64,000 bases of DNA from Alistipes sp. (GCA_021202985.1 JAJQCA010000049.1:1-64000), one strand, 5' to 3'; shown: positions 52,604-62,750, counted from the first letter of the stretch. Numbers and translations are program-made. The notes: a model not told the origin generated them from the letters alone.

Positions 52604-54646
52604 TTACCTTATGCGGAACGAAGGACCGGGTTCCGAGACGGTAACCACCGCACGGTCATAGAGTTCGTTGCTGCGGACCTCTATCGTATTTTCACCGGGG
52701 TGCAGTTCGATGTCCTTCCACGATACCGTCCCGAGTTCCGCCCTGGCAACTCCCACCGGGACGCCGTTGACGTAGAGTTCGGCTTCCGGGCGGTTGGTGA
52801 ACGCACGGATGTCCTGCCGCGTGGAATGGCGGTCGGTCCACCGCTTCTCCGCTATATAAACGAACGGGTCGTACGGGTTCCAGTTGGCCTTAAAGAAATA
52901 GTAGGCGTCTTTGCGGGTACGGCGGTCGAAGGTTACAAGGCCCATATCGTTCACCCCGTTCCCCTCGCCCCATGTGCGACCTGCCGCGCCGTAATCGAAC
53001 ATCTGCCCGGCAAAAAGGCCCCAGAACATCCCGTCGCCGTTAAGGTAACGGTAATACTGCTCGTGCAGGTGGGTCTGCCACCTCTCGGGATGGTAGCGCC
53101 CGATGAAATTGGGCCTTCGCAGTGTGTCGCCCTGATGGTAGACGGATGCCCCGGCACCCCAGTTGACCGCCGAATGAACGTTGTTCCAGTTGAGCTGGAA
53201 CTGCCGCTTCCATATCTGTATATCGGACGGTACGCCGGCACGCCAGCCGAAATGGTGGTCCCACATGACAAGGTCGGTCACGAAGTTTATCTCGCCGTCT
53301 TCGTTGCTCAGGGCGGTGGTCAGGCGCGACGGGTCCTCCCTTTTGGCCATAAGGTTGAGGTTCGAAATATAGTCGACGGGATTGTCCCCGCGCATGTGCA
53401 TATCCGAGAAGATGCCCCACATCACAACCGACGGGTGGTTGTAAAGCTGTTTGATAATTCCTGTGGCCTGGTTCATACCGTTGGTGCGGAACGACTCGGT
53501 GCCGGGGAAGGCGTTGTCGGCGAAATAAACACTCCCGGTAAGCGGGAAGTCCTGCCAGACGAGAAGGCCGTAGCGGTCGCACAATTCGTAGAAGTATGGA
53601 TGGTGCATAACAACCGGTATTCGGACGGCAGTTACCCCCATTTCGGTGAGGAATTCGAAATCCTCCGCGACCTGCCGCCGGTTCAGGACCGGGCCGGTAA
53701 GCGCCTGGTCGGGAACTGCTGAAACACCGCGCACCGTATACGGCTTACCGTTGAGCAGCAGCGGGCCGTCGGGCGACACCTCAACCCGGCGGAACCCGGT
53801 GCGCACGGCTACCGAATCGCTCCGGCTCTCGTCCGCCTGAATCGTGACGCTGACGGTGTAGAGGTAAGGGTCCTCCACGCCGCGCCACAGCCGCGGCCGG
53901 GTGAACGAGAACGGTATCCTTACCGAAGAGGTCGCCCTCCCGCTGAGGCGCACCCGTGCCGACTCCATCGCCACCACGGCGCCATCGTCGTCGGCGACCG
54001 TCACTACCGCGGTGACGTTGTTGTCCCTCACTCCGCAAACAAGTACTTCCGCCTCCGCTTCGACCATCTGGTCCGTAACGCTTTTCTGTATGACGTAGAC
54101 GCCTTCCGAGCCGTGGTCGGTCAGCGATACCATGTCGCGGCCGGTGACTATCAGCTCCACGTCGCGGACAAGTCCGCCGTAACTGTTCTGGTCGCCCGCG
54201 ACAGGAAGCACGTCCGAGCGCGGGGAGTTGTTGACCGCCATCCAGAAAACGTTCTTACCGCCGAACTGCACATAGTCGGTTATCTCGTACGCGAACGCGG
54301 AATAACCCCCTTTATGCTCACCCACATGACGGCCGTTGAGGTAAAGGTTCGACACGTTGTTGGCCGCGTGGAACCGGATAAAAACGCGGCCGCCCCTCCA
54401 CGATTCAGGTATCTGGGCCTCGTTCATATAGTATCCCATCCCGCGGAAGTAATCCTTGTCGCCGGCTATGGCGTCGCGGCTCCAGGTATGGGGCAGGCTG
54501 ACGCGCACGCCGCCGTCCCCCGAGGGGTCGTTACCGTAGAAGAAACGCCATCCGCCGTTGAAATTATGGATTTCCCGTGCTGATGCCGTTACGGAGAACA
54601 GCGCGGCGAATAATAGGGCCGTTAAGATCAGTTTGTTTTTCCCCAT
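52604..54646 (-). CDS. Glycoside hydrolase family 2-like protein lacking catalytic Glu residues
   Basis: 680 residues, signal peptide cut near ASARE. Layout of family 2: a jelly-roll sugar-binding domain (30-170), an Ig-like domain (190-290) and a TIM barrel (300-590), then a short C-terminal domain. Usual catalytic positions differ: the acid/base NE, expected after QLYNHPSVVMWGIF, is SD (near 410), and the nucleophile in the SEYGAGAS block is replaced to give VNWGAGAS (near 493). Both glutamates are therefore missing. The rest of the fold is well kept and in one open frame, so it may be a binding or regulatory protein. It carries a TAATTTTG -7 element at 54670-54677. Confidence 0.88.
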   Translation of the reverse strand: MGKNKLILTALLFAALFSVTASAREIHNFNGGWRFFYGNDPSGDGGVRVSLPHTWSRDAIAGDKDYFRGMGYYMNEAQIPESWRGGRVFIRFHAANNVSNLYLNGRHVGEHKGGYSAFAYEITDYVQFGGKNVFWMAVNNSPRSDVLPVAGDQNSYGGLVRDVELIVTGRDMVSLTDHGSEGVYVIQKSVTDQMVEAEAEVLVCGVRDNNVTAVVTVADDDGAVVAMESARVRLSGRATSSVRIPFSFTRPRLWRGVEDPYLYTVSVTIQADESRSDSVAVRTGFRRVEVSPDGPLLLNGKPYTVRGVSAVPDQALTGPVLNRRQVAEDFEFLTEMGVTAVRIPVVMHHPYFYELCDRYGLLVWQDFPLTGSVYFADNAFPGTESFRTNGMNQATGIIKQLYNHPSVVMWGIFSDMHMRGDNPVDYISNLNLMAKREDPSRLTTALSNEDGEINFVTDLVMWDHHFGWRAGVPSDIQIWKRQFQLNWNNVHSAVNWGAGASVYHQGDTLRRPNFIGRYHPERWQTHLHEQYYRYLNGDGMFWGLFAGQMFDYGAAGRTWGEGNGVNDMGLVTFDRRTRKDAYYFFKANWNPYDPFVYIAEKRWTDRHSTRQDIRAFTNRPEAELYVNGVPVGVARAELGTVSWKDIELHPGENTIEVRSNELYDRAVVTVSEPGPSFRIR

Positions 54647-54669
54647 CGAATGTGAGTTTTTAACCCTTA

Positions 54670-54677
54670 CAAAATTA
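54670..54677 (-). promoter_or_regulatory. -7 element of the GH2-like gene
   Basis: Minus strand TAATTTTG matches TAnnTTTG, 23 bp before the start codon. Confidence 0.45.
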
Positions 54678-54828
54678 GCATATCCGGTGGCAATTCCCCC
54701 GATAACGCGAAAATTTAACTAATTTCGCAACCATCCGGCCCACTGTTTTAACACTTGCCTGACAGGTTGTGCGGCGGTTGCGAGCCTTCCCGGACCCAAA
54801 TTTGGGCCGGATTAATGTAAACGGATAG

Positions 54829-55368
54829 ATGCTTGTTCTCGACATAATTTTAGCGCTGTTCCTGTTGTGGGCCTTATTTAACGGGTTCCGCAAAGGGTTC
54901 TTCGTGCAGCTTGCCGGACTGGCAGGACTTATAATAGGGGTGTGGCTCGCCATGCGTTCGGGCCGGACCCTCGGCCTGTGGTTGGGGATTGGCGAAAAAT
55001 ATGCCGCGATTGTCGGTTTCCTCCTGATCCTGGTGCTGGTTATACTCCTGGTGGCTTCCGTGGGGAGGCTGTTCAAGGGAATATTCGGGTTCGCCGGGCT
55101 GAGCCTGCTGGACAAGCTGGCGGGTACCCTGCTCTCGGCGGCTAAAATGTGGCTCATTCTCGGCCTGCTGCTGTGGGGGTTCGATTCGCTGAACCGGACC
55201 GCCGGCTGGGTGTCGGAGCGTAAGCTGGGCGAGTCGGTGCTCTACCGGCCCATGGTGGGCGTGACGGCTTTTGTTTTTCCTTACCTGTCGTCGCTTAAGG
55301 ACACGCTGGCTCCCCTCTGGGAGGACGGTGGCGGGAACGGCAGCCAAAACAGTGGGCAAAATGTCTGA
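54829..55368 (+). CDS. cvpA: CvpA family membrane protein
   Basis: 179 residues with four hydrophobic helices, the first MLVLDIILALFLLWALF. The short block NGFRKGFFVQLAGLAG is a CvpA hallmark. CvpA proteins act in the inner membrane and are linked to envelope stress and colicin V export in E. coli, though the exact function is unclear. Its stop overlaps the start of rsgA by 8 bp, so the two are coupled. Confidence 0.9.
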   Translation: MLVLDIILALFLLWALFNGFRKGFFVQLAGLAGLIIGVWLAMRSGRTLGLWLGIGEKYAAIVGFLLILVLVILLVASVGRLFKGIFGFAGLSLLDKLAGTLLSAAKMWLILGLLLWGFDSLNRTAGWVSERKLGESVLYRPMVGVTAFVFPYLSSLKDTLAPLWEDGGGNGSQNSGQNV

Positions 55369-56298
55369 CGGGAATCCGAATACGGCTCTGGTGATGCGCT
55401 CGGCCGGGAGTAGTTATACCCTGAGGGATGCCGGTACGGGCGCGATCCTGGAAGCCAGACTGCGCGGTAAGCTGCGGCTGAAAGGAGTGCGCTCCACGAA
55501 TCCGGTGGCGGTGGGAGATATCGTGACTTACGATACCGACGAGTACGGCGAGCATACGATTACCGATATAACCCCCCGGCGAAACTATGTGATACGGCGG
55601 TCGCCGAACCTGTCGAAAGAGTCCCACATCATAGCGGCCAACATCGACCAGGCGGCGCTGGTGGCGACCCTTTTTTCGCCCGAGACCAATCCCGAGTTTA
55701 TAGACCGGTTCCTCGTAACATGCGAGGCCTACGCCGTCCCGGCAACCATCATACTCAATAAATATGACCTTGCGACGGGTTTCCCGGAGGCGTTGGAGTC
55801 GTTCCGCGCCATTTACACCGGTGCCGGTTACGACGTGATGGAGGTATCGGCACTCACCGGATATAACATGGACCGGCTGGCCCTTCTCGTCGAAGGTAAA
55901 ACCACGCTCTTCGCCGGCAACTCGGGTGTGGGCAAGTCGTCGCTTATACAAAAGTTCGTGCCGGGCGAAGAGGTCCGAACGGCGGAGATATCGAGCTACC
56001 ACCGCAAAGGAAAGCATACGACCACCTTCGCCCGGATGTACGAGCTTGCCGGGAGCGGTTATATAATCGACACCCCGGGAATAAAGGGCTTCGGCCTGCT
56101 GGACATAGAACCGGGGGGCTTTACCGCTTCTTCCCGGAGATGATGCGCCATGCCGCCGGATGCCGTTACTATAACTGCACCCATGTGCATGAGCCGGGTT
56201 GCGCGGTTACGGAAGCAGTCGCGGCGGGAGAGATTTCCGAAAGCCGCTACATAAGTTACCTCAAAATACTCGAAGACGATGAAAAATACAGGAAGTAA
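55361..56298 (+). pseudogene. rsgA: Ribosome small-subunit GTPase RsgA, frameshifted in a G tract
   Basis: RsgA is a circularly permuted GTPase helping 30S maturation. From ATG 55361 the frame holds the OB domain and the GTPase motifs: NKYD (G4), GNSGVGKSSL (G1) and DTPGIKGFG (G3). After the G6 run at 56113-56118 this frame ends early at 56143. In the next frame the normal C-terminus resumes, with LYRFFPEMMRHAAGC, YYNCTHVHEPGCAV (zinc Cys/His) and ILEDDEKYRK, ending at 56298. One extra G would restore a full 312-residue protein. It is either a sequencing or assembly error in a homopolymer, a true mutation, or a slippage site. It overlaps cvpA and the next gene. Confidence 0.88.
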
Positions 56299-56977
56299 GC
56301 CGGGCCGGGAACTGCCCGGAGCAGAATTCTTCGAAAGGAGGATAGAATTCCTGTCGGGATTTACCACCGAAGCGAGGACCGCACGGCTGCGAAGCGTACT
56401 CGAAGAGCGTACCCGTTACATGACCATCTGCCTCGAGAATATCTACCATCCGCAGAACGCTTCGGCGCTGGTACGCCACTGCGACGCCTTCGGTATACAG
56501 GATATACATACCGTGGAGGAGATTTGCCGGTTCAGACCCAACACCAATGTGGTTAAAGGTACCGACAAGTGGATCACCCTCCACAGGAATTTCCGGATGG
56601 AGGACGCTATAGCGGACCTGCGCACGCGCGGCTACCGCATTATAGCCACCACCCCGCACGAAGGAGACTGCCCGCCGGAGGAGTTCGATATAGCCGCCGG
56701 GCCGTTCGCCGTGGTGTTCGGCACAGAGCACGAAGGGGTGAGCGACCGGGTGAAGGAGGCGGCCGACGGATATATCCGTATCCCGATGTGGGGGTTCGTC
56801 GAGAGCCTGAACGTGTCGGCCTGCGCGGCGATTATCTTGTATATGCTTTCCAAGCGGCTCCGTGAGAGTGATATCCCGTGGGGGCTGACCGATGACGAGA
56901 AACGTGTGCTGATGTTCGACTGGATGATGCGTTCGGTAAAGAATGCCGAGATGCTGCTGGCGAAGTTCACGGAGTAG
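56279..56977 (+). CDS. TrmH/SpoU family RNA 2'-O-methyltransferase
   Basis: 232 residues. SPOUT-fold knot blocks are present: NIYHPQNASALVRHCDAFG near 57, FGTEHEGVSD near 151 and IPMWGFVESLNVSACAAI near 175. The third block holds the AdoMet-binding loop and conserved Asn/Ser. Such enzymes methylate ribose 2'-OH in tRNA (position 18) or rRNA. It overlaps the restored 3' end of rsgA by 20 bp, in an rRNA-related neighbourhood. Confidence 0.93.
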   Translation: MKNTGSKPGRELPGAEFFERRIEFLSGFTTEARTARLRSVLEERTRYMTICLENIYHPQNASALVRHCDAFGIQDIHTVEEICRFRPNTNVVKGTDKWITLHRNFRMEDAIADLRTRGYRIIATTPHEGDCPPEEFDIAAGPFAVVFGTEHEGVSDRVKEAADGYIRIPMWGFVESLNVSACAAIILYMLSKRLRESDIPWGLTDDEKRVLMFDWMMRSVKNAEMLLAKFTE

Positions 56978-57030
56978 GGGATCCGGACCGGGCCCCTGTT
57001 ATTTATAATATGCAATAAAAGCCTACCGTT

Positions 57031-58008
57031 GTGCGAAAATTTATCTTGTTGCTATCGTTAGTCTCCTGCTGTTTCAAGGCCCGCGGGCAGGAGTTCAGTT
57101 TTGTCTATGACGAGGACTGCTACGCCTATATGCGGGAGGAACCTGCCGCCGGGTCGCCCGTGGTCGACACGCTCTGTTCCCTGCAAATCGTCAGGACCGG
57201 TCGGACGGAAAGGGGCTGGAAGGAGATTATAGGAACCGATTTCACCGGGGTGGGTTGGGTGCACTCGTCGAGGCTCCGCACCCTGCCCGAAGGGCCTTCG
57301 GCCGGCCTCAGGGAGAACTATTTCAGGTACGACCGCAGTTATCAGAAATTCGTTGCGGGAATAGATGTGCCGGAAGTTATCCTGAACCTGAAACCTATCG
57401 GTGCGGCGGTCCTGCCCAAACAGCCTAATTACAGCCCTGTGGCTCCTGTGATATTCAGTTCGATGGAGGGCGCAGACGCCTACCATGCGTCGGAGCGGGA
57501 CCCGGACCGCAAGGTTCTCTGGGAGTGGGATCAACCGGGCCGCTGGGTGCGCGTCTCGGTCTACCCCGGAAGGGTGGTTATACAGGACGAGAAGGGACTG
57601 TTCTCCTTTATCCGTACGCCCGACGGCCGCACCTGCCTTTCGGTAAACCCTTTCGACCTGTTCCGGCCCGGGAATTATCCCCGTTCGGAGATCGAGGAGG
57701 CTATCGGCATGGCACAGGAGTTACGCCGCAGGTACGAAGCCGGGGGGAGGAACGAATCGGGTTACCTGAGCTTCGGAAGTTTGGAGGATTATGAAGTATT
57801 CCTCAGGCTGCACAGTGCCTACTACAGCGGCGACCCCCGGATGCGGGACCTTTATCCGTTCATGCTCAGAACGATGCATGCCGACGCCAGCGCCGGTGAG
57901 TCTCACAGGTGGTACAATATGGAGTATCTGGTCTATACCAACGCCGGCCTTATCGATATCGAAGTGCTGAAACGGGAGCGGCCCACAGACTTCCCTTACA
58001 TGGAATAA
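57031..58008 (+). CDS. Exported SH3-like protein
   Basis: 325 residues. The best start is GTG at 57031, as no ATG fits; the signal peptide is VRKFILLLSLVSCCFKARGQ. Residues about 25-90 form a bacterial SH3-like domain (YMREEPAAGSPVVDTLCS, then TGVGWVHSSRL), usually a cell-wall or peptide binding fold. The remaining 230 residues are unassigned alpha/beta with aromatic patches. A periplasmic role is likely. It stands alone between the methyltransferase and the aminotransferase. Confidence 0.75.
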   Translation: MRKFILLLSLVSCCFKARGQEFSFVYDEDCYAYMREEPAAGSPVVDTLCSLQIVRTGRTERGWKEIIGTDFTGVGWVHSSRLRTLPEGPSAGLRENYFRYDRSYQKFVAGIDVPEVILNLKPIGAAVLPKQPNYSPVAPVIFSSMEGADAYHASERDPDRKVLWEWDQPGRWVRVSVYPGRVVIQDEKGLFSFIRTPDGRTCLSVNPFDLFRPGNYPRSEIEEAIGMAQELRRRYEAGGRNESGYLSFGSLEDYEVFLRLHSAYYSGDPRMRDLYPFMLRTMHADASAGESHRWYNMEYLVYTNAGLIDIEVLKRERPTDFPYME

Positions 58009-58103
58009 CTGTCCGTTATTCGGCCGGAATTTATAGTACTCCGACCGATGCCGCAACGGGGACCGATTAGAGAAAGGACGTAAGAAGATAATACAAAATC
58101 ATA

Positions 58104-59297
58104 ATGGATATACTTCGCAGACAATTCCTCGCCCATGTGGGGCAGACCTCGCCCTCGCCCCTGATGATAGCGGTGGAGCGGGCCGAAGGGGTCTTCTTTT
58201 ACACTCCCGAGGGTAAATGGTACTACGACCTGATATCGGGGGTGAACGTTAGCAACGTGGGCCACGGCAATCCGGCCGTAATCGAGGCCATAAGGGAGCA
58301 GGCCGGGCAGTACACCCATATTATGGTTTACGGGGAGATGGTCGAGCGGCCGCAGGTGGAGTATGCCGCCCTGCTGACTTCGCTGATGCCTGCGGGGCTC
58401 GATTCGGTCTACTTCCTCAACTCGGGAAGCGAGGCGGTCGAGGGTGCGCTGAAGCTGGCAAAACGGTGCACCGGCCGCAGCGGGCTGGTCTCTTTCCGCG
58501 GGGCATACCACGGTTCTACCCACGGCTCCCTCAGCGTTATGGGAGGTGAGGAGTACAAGAACGCTTTCCGGCCCCTGCTCCCGGACGTGACACAAATAGA
58601 GTTTAACGACTTCGACGCCTTGTCGGAAATAACGGACGGCACGGCCGCCGTAATAATCGACCCGTCTCAGAGCGAGGCGGGGGTCCGCATCGCGGCCGAC
58701 GGCTATTTCAAGGCCCTGCGGGAGAGGTGCGACCGAACGGGAGCCATGCTGATATTCGACGAGATACAGAGCGGCATGGGCCGGTGCGGGGCGATGTTCG
58801 CCTTCGAGAAATACGGCGTGGTGCCAGATATCGTCTGCCTGGCCAAAGCGCTGGGAGGCGGAATGCCGCTGGGGGCGTTCGTGGCATCGAAGGATAATAT
58901 GGAAAATCTGACCTATAATCCTGTACTGGGTCATATAACCACATTCGGCGGCCATCCCGTCTGCTGTGCGGCCGGGCTGGCGGCCCTGCGCTACACGCTC
59001 GAACATCGGCTCCATGAAAAGGCGGAGGCGCTGGGCGCGCTCTATGAATCCCTGCTGGCGGACCATCCCGCCGTGCGGGAGGTGCGGCGCAACGGGCTGC
59101 TGCTGGCTGTGGAGGTAGGCTCACCGGACTTAATGATGCGCATCCTCGAGCAGTTCAAACGCCTCGGTATCCTTAGCGACTGGTTCCTGTTCTGCGACAC
59201 CGCGTTCCGTATTTCGCCGCCGCTGACCATTACCGCAGAGCAGGTGCGCGAAAGTTCTGCGCTAATCATCGAAGCGCTCGATACGGTAAACCAATAG
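58104..59297 (+). CDS. Class III (acetylornithine-type) aminotransferase
   Basis: 397 residues, PLP-dependent. SGSEAVEGALKLA near 112 binds the PLP phosphate, FDEIQSGMGRCG near 219 contains the Asp that pairs with the pyridine N, and LAKALGGGMPLGA carries the Schiff-base Lys at about 248. The usual EP block is SQSEAG. Substrate cannot be fixed: ornithine, 4-aminobutyrate and other omega-amino acids are all possible, and no biosynthetic neighbour helps. Confidence 0.92.
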   Translation: MDILRRQFLAHVGQTSPSPLMIAVERAEGVFFYTPEGKWYYDLISGVNVSNVGHGNPAVIEAIREQAGQYTHIMVYGEMVERPQVEYAALLTSLMPAGLDSVYFLNSGSEAVEGALKLAKRCTGRSGLVSFRGAYHGSTHGSLSVMGGEEYKNAFRPLLPDVTQIEFNDFDALSEITDGTAAVIIDPSQSEAGVRIAADGYFKALRERCDRTGAMLIFDEIQSGMGRCGAMFAFEKYGVVPDIVCLAKALGGGMPLGAFVASKDNMENLTYNPVLGHITTFGGHPVCCAAGLAALRYTLEHRLHEKAEALGALYESLLADHPAVREVRRNGLLLAVEVGSPDLMMRILEQFKRLGILSDWFLFCDTAFRISPPLTITAEQVRESSALIIEALDTVNQ

Positions 59298-59418
59298 GTT
59301 GGCCCGCCTGTTTTGGCTTATCTTATACTTCCCGTTTTAAACTTCCGGCTACTGACGGAATATCGATATCGTACTATTACGGGTCGTATTTGTGTAAGGC
59401 TTTGAATGTGTCTTCCCT

Positions 59419-59426
59419 TATTTTTG
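59419..59426 (+). promoter_or_regulatory. -7 element before the DUF4450-like gene
   Basis: TATTTTTG matches TAnnTTTG; the leader to 59557 would be about 125 nt. The 59298-59556 gap holds nothing else that I can name. Confidence 0.4.
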
Positions 59427-59556
59427 TATATTGACCGTAGTTTATGCCGGCCGGTACCGACCATTTCCGAAAGGACGGAATAAACGGCCGCAGGTTAACG
59501 TTATATATTACCCGTTCAAGCACACCGAGGCAAACCTAACCTAAAATATCCATCCG

Positions 59557-62500
59557 ATGAACATTAAGTTCCTTTTACCTTTACTGGGCTTCACGGCCTT
59601 CCTGCCCGGTCCCGCCCGCATGGCGGCCCAACCTCCCAGGCCGGGATACGTTATCGACAGTTTTACCTTCAACCAGAGGCAGTCTTACGACAGCCGCACG
59701 CTCCAGTACCGTCCCGACGGGGAGGATTTCGTAGCGGTGAACGGTAAGAACCGCTACACCCGGGCTTTGTACGGCAGCCACACCGAATTCCGTATCGAGA
59801 CAAGCGACAGGCCGGTATTTGCCGCGTACGGTAAGGTCCAAAATAAAAATATAAGCTTCCGGGTTACCGTTCCCGGAGGGGAGACGGTGGCCCTCGATTC
59901 GACCGCTTTCTGCGAGTCGCGGTACACTCCCGGCAGGAGGTCCTACCTCCTTACCGACCCGTCGTGGGGCGGAGGCGAGCTCCGTATTGCTGTCCTCGCC
60001 TTCTTCGACAGCGAAGGGGGTATCTGGAAAATCGAATCGACCGGTATGCCTGAAGGTACCGAACTTTGGGCCGGTCTGACGGGGATAAGGGCCGAAAGGC
60101 TTAACCGTAACGGCGATATGGGCGCCGACCCTGCCGACTCTTTCGAAGCCCCGCTGAATCCGGATTACTCCACCGTTTGCCGATGGGATATCGGTGGTGA
60201 CGCATCGACATTTATGCTGTTGGAAAATCTCGACATATTCGCAGTGGAGCCGTCGGCGGGTGCGGCACTGTACGACCGTACGGAGGAGGACAGGATGGCC
60301 CTTGTCTCGCGGGTCCGTTTCGAAACACCGGACCCTTATTTTAACCCGATCGGCGGTGCGCTCATGGCCGCCGGCGACGGTATCTGGGACGGCCGTGTAT
60401 GGCTCCACGGTGCTATCGGCTGGCGTATGCCGCTTCCCGGTTGGAGGGCGGCCTATACGGGTAACTTCCTCGGGTGGCACGACCGTGCGAAAATTCATTT
60501 CGACGGTTACGCGGCAAGCCAGGTAACGAATATACCCAATACCATTCCCCATCCGGCTCAGGACCCCGAGTCGAACCTCGCCCGCGCCCTTAAAGAGTGG
60601 GGAACACCGATGTACAGCAACGGCTACATAGCCCGCGCCCCGAACGACCCCACCCAGATGAACCACTACGATATGAACCTCGCCTACATAGATGAACTGT
60701 TGTGGCATTTCCAATGGACGGGCGACTGGGAGTACGCGCGTGAAATGTGGCCCGTACTGCACCGCCACCTGGCGTGGGAAAAGCTCAACTTCGACCCGGA
60801 CGACGACGGCCTCTACGATGCCTACGCCTGTTTCTGGGCCAGCGACGCGGTGTATTACAATTCGGGCGGGGTGACGCTGTCGTCGGCCTATAATTACCGT
60901 TCGAACAAAATGGCCGCGCAGATAGCGGAACGCATCGGCGAAGACCCGGAGCCGTACCGCAGGGAAGCGGAAAAAATCCTCAGGGCCATAAATTCGCGCC
61001 TCTGGATGGAAGATAAAGGCCATTGGGCGGAATTTCAGGATTTTATGGGATACAAACGCCTGCACGAAAGCCCGGCCATCTGGACGATATACCATGCCAT
61101 CGACAGCGATATCGCCGACCCGTTCCAGGCTTACAGGGCCACGAGGTACGTCGACTCCGAAATTCCCCACTTCCCGGTAAGGGCAGAAGGCCTGGAAGAG
61201 GGCGGTTACCAGACCATTTCCACCACCAACTGGATGCCCTACGCCTGGAGCGTCAACAACGTTGCCTTCGCCGAGGTTTGGCACATGGCCCTGGCCTATT
61301 TCCAGGCCGGGCGCAATGACGAGGCTTTCCACCTGCTGAAGAGTTCGGTACTCGACGGTATGTATATAGGGAACAGCCCGGGTAACTTCGGGCAAATATC
61401 CTTCTACGACGCGGCACGCGGCGAAACCTACCGCGATTTCGGCGACCCGGTGGGAGTGGCCTCGCGGGTATTCATACAGGGCCTCTACGGTATCAACCCC
61501 GACGCTCTGAACGACCGTCTGGTAATCCGGCCCGGGTTCCCGTCAGAGTGGCCGCATGCCTCGCTGGAAACAACCGACGTATGTTATAGTTTCGTCCGGG
61601 GTGAGAAGGACGGCAGGGACGTATATACCGTGACGCACAACCTCGACTTCGCTGAAACCGTCGACCTGCGGGTGAGGGCTTACAGCGACCGAATCGCGCA
61701 GGTAACGGTAAACGGCCGGCCGGTGGAGTGGACACTTTCGGACGCTGTGGTCGGTTATCCACTGGTCTCGGTAGCTTTTCCGGCCGCGGCGGGAAATTCG
61801 TATGAGATAGTTATTCACTGGGCCGGCGACCCGATAGTTACCGAACCCGTAACGGGTAACCGGACAAGGTTTGAGAAAGTGACCAGCGGCGATATGTCCT
61901 GGTGGAAGGCCGTCCACTATACCGTGGAGCCCGAACCGGTGGAGTACTCGGGCCTTTTCGAGAATGTAATCGGAGAGCGGTGCGAAACGGTGCCGATGGA
62001 GAATCTGTGGAACTCGTCGGTAGCGGATATTTTCACCAACGAGTACCTCTCGCCCCGGTCGCCGTACACTACGCTGCAACTCCCCACGCAGGGTATCGGG
62101 GAGTGGTGCCACGCGACTTTCACGGCAATAATAGACGACAGCGGGCTTCGTTCGCTGGTCCGCGACGGTATGCTGGAGACAAGCCTCGGCGTTCCGTTCC
62201 GCTCGACCGGCGACGGGAACAATATCGCCTACACCTCACTGTGGGACAACTATCCCGACAAGGTCTCCGTGCCGCTCTCCGGCAACGCATCGAGGGCCTA
62301 CCTGCTGATGGCCGGAAGCACCAACCAGATGCAGTCGCGCATACTGAACGGGACCCTTACCTTCACCTACACGGACGGCAGCACGAGGGTGTTCGAGCTG
62401 ACCAATCCTTACACATGGTGCCCCATAGAGCAGGATTTCTATGTGGACGACTACGCCTTCCGGGTGGACGGCCCGCGTCCGTACAGGCTCCACCTGAAGG

Positions 62501-62685
62501 ACGGTACTGTGGCCCAGACCCTTTCCAATCACCCGGGCACGGTATATTTCCCGGAAATAGAATGCGGTGCGGCCCTGCTGCTGGATGTCGAACTGGACCC
62601 CCGTAAGGAACTGAAAGAACTTACGGTGGAAACCATTGCCAACGAAGTGGTCATAGGCCTTATGGGTGTAACGCTTCAGAGATAA
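59557..62685 (+). CDS. Large exported glycosidase-like protein (DUF4450 type)
   Basis: 1042 residues with a signal peptide (LLPLLGFTAF, cut near MAAQ). Residues about 30-330 are a beta-sandwich; about 370-720 form an (alpha/alpha)6 six-hairpin barrel (NHYDMNLAYIDELLWHF, WPVLHRHLAWEKL, DDGLYDAYACFWASD), and a beta-rich part follows to the end. This is the layout of Bacteroidetes DUF4450 and related six-hairpin glycosidases acting on plant or host glycans. Several acidic residues in the barrel could be catalytic, but I cannot assign them. A strong terminator follows. No SusC/D genes or polysaccharide locus are seen. Confidence 0.82.
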   Translation: MNIKFLLPLLGFTAFLPGPARMAAQPPRPGYVIDSFTFNQRQSYDSRTLQYRPDGEDFVAVNGKNRYTRALYGSHTEFRIETSDRPVFAAYGKVQNKNISFRVTVPGGETVALDSTAFCESRYTPGRRSYLLTDPSWGGGELRIAVLAFFDSEGGIWKIESTGMPEGTELWAGLTGIRAERLNRNGDMGADPADSFEAPLNPDYSTVCRWDIGGDASTFMLLENLDIFAVEPSAGAALYDRTEEDRMALVSRVRFETPDPYFNPIGGALMAAGDGIWDGRVWLHGAIGWRMPLPGWRAAYTGNFLGWHDRAKIHFDGYAASQVTNIPNTIPHPAQDPESNLARALKEWGTPMYSNGYIARAPNDPTQMNHYDMNLAYIDELLWHFQWTGDWEYAREMWPVLHRHLAWEKLNFDPDDDGLYDAYACFWASDAVYYNSGGVTLSSAYNYRSNKMAAQIAERIGEDPEPYRREAEKILRAINSRLWMEDKGHWAEFQDFMGYKRLHESPAIWTIYHAIDSDIADPFQAYRATRYVDSEIPHFPVRAEGLEEGGYQTISTTNWMPYAWSVNNVAFAEVWHMALAYFQAGRNDEAFHLLKSSVLDGMYIGNSPGNFGQISFYDAARGETYRDFGDPVGVASRVFIQGLYGINPDALNDRLVIRPGFPSEWPHASLETTDVCYSFVRGEKDGRDVYTVTHNLDFAETVDLRVRAYSDRIAQVTVNGRPVEWTLSDAVVGYPLVSVAFPAAAGNSYEIVIHWAGDPIVTEPVTGNRTRFEKVTSGDMSWWKAVHYTVEPEPVEYSGLFENVIGERCETVPMENLWNSSVADIFTNEYLSPRSPYTTLQLPTQGIGEWCHATFTAIIDDSGLRSLVRDGMLETSLGVPFRSTGDGNNIAYTSLWDNYPDKVSVPLSGNASRAYLLMAGSTNQMQSRILNGTLTFTYTDGSTRVFELTNPYTWCPIEQDFYVDDYAFRVDGPRPYRLHLKDGTVAQTLSNHPGTVYFPEIECGAALLLDVELDPRKELKELTVETIANEVVIGLMGVTLQR

Positions 62686-62711
62686 CAAGCCCGAGTTTCA
62701 GACCCGGCCTC

Positions 62712-62750
62712 AAACAGATAAGCCTGCATCGGATGCAGGCTTATCTGTTT
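62712..62750. terminator. Strong terminator after the DUF4450-like gene
   Basis: An 18-bp inverted repeat (62712-62729 and 62733-62750), then TTTAT. Confidence 0.92.

Noticed and set aside
59581..61395. Long minus-strand frame opposite the DUF4450-like gene
   Set aside because: Antisense shadow; no signal, no motif.
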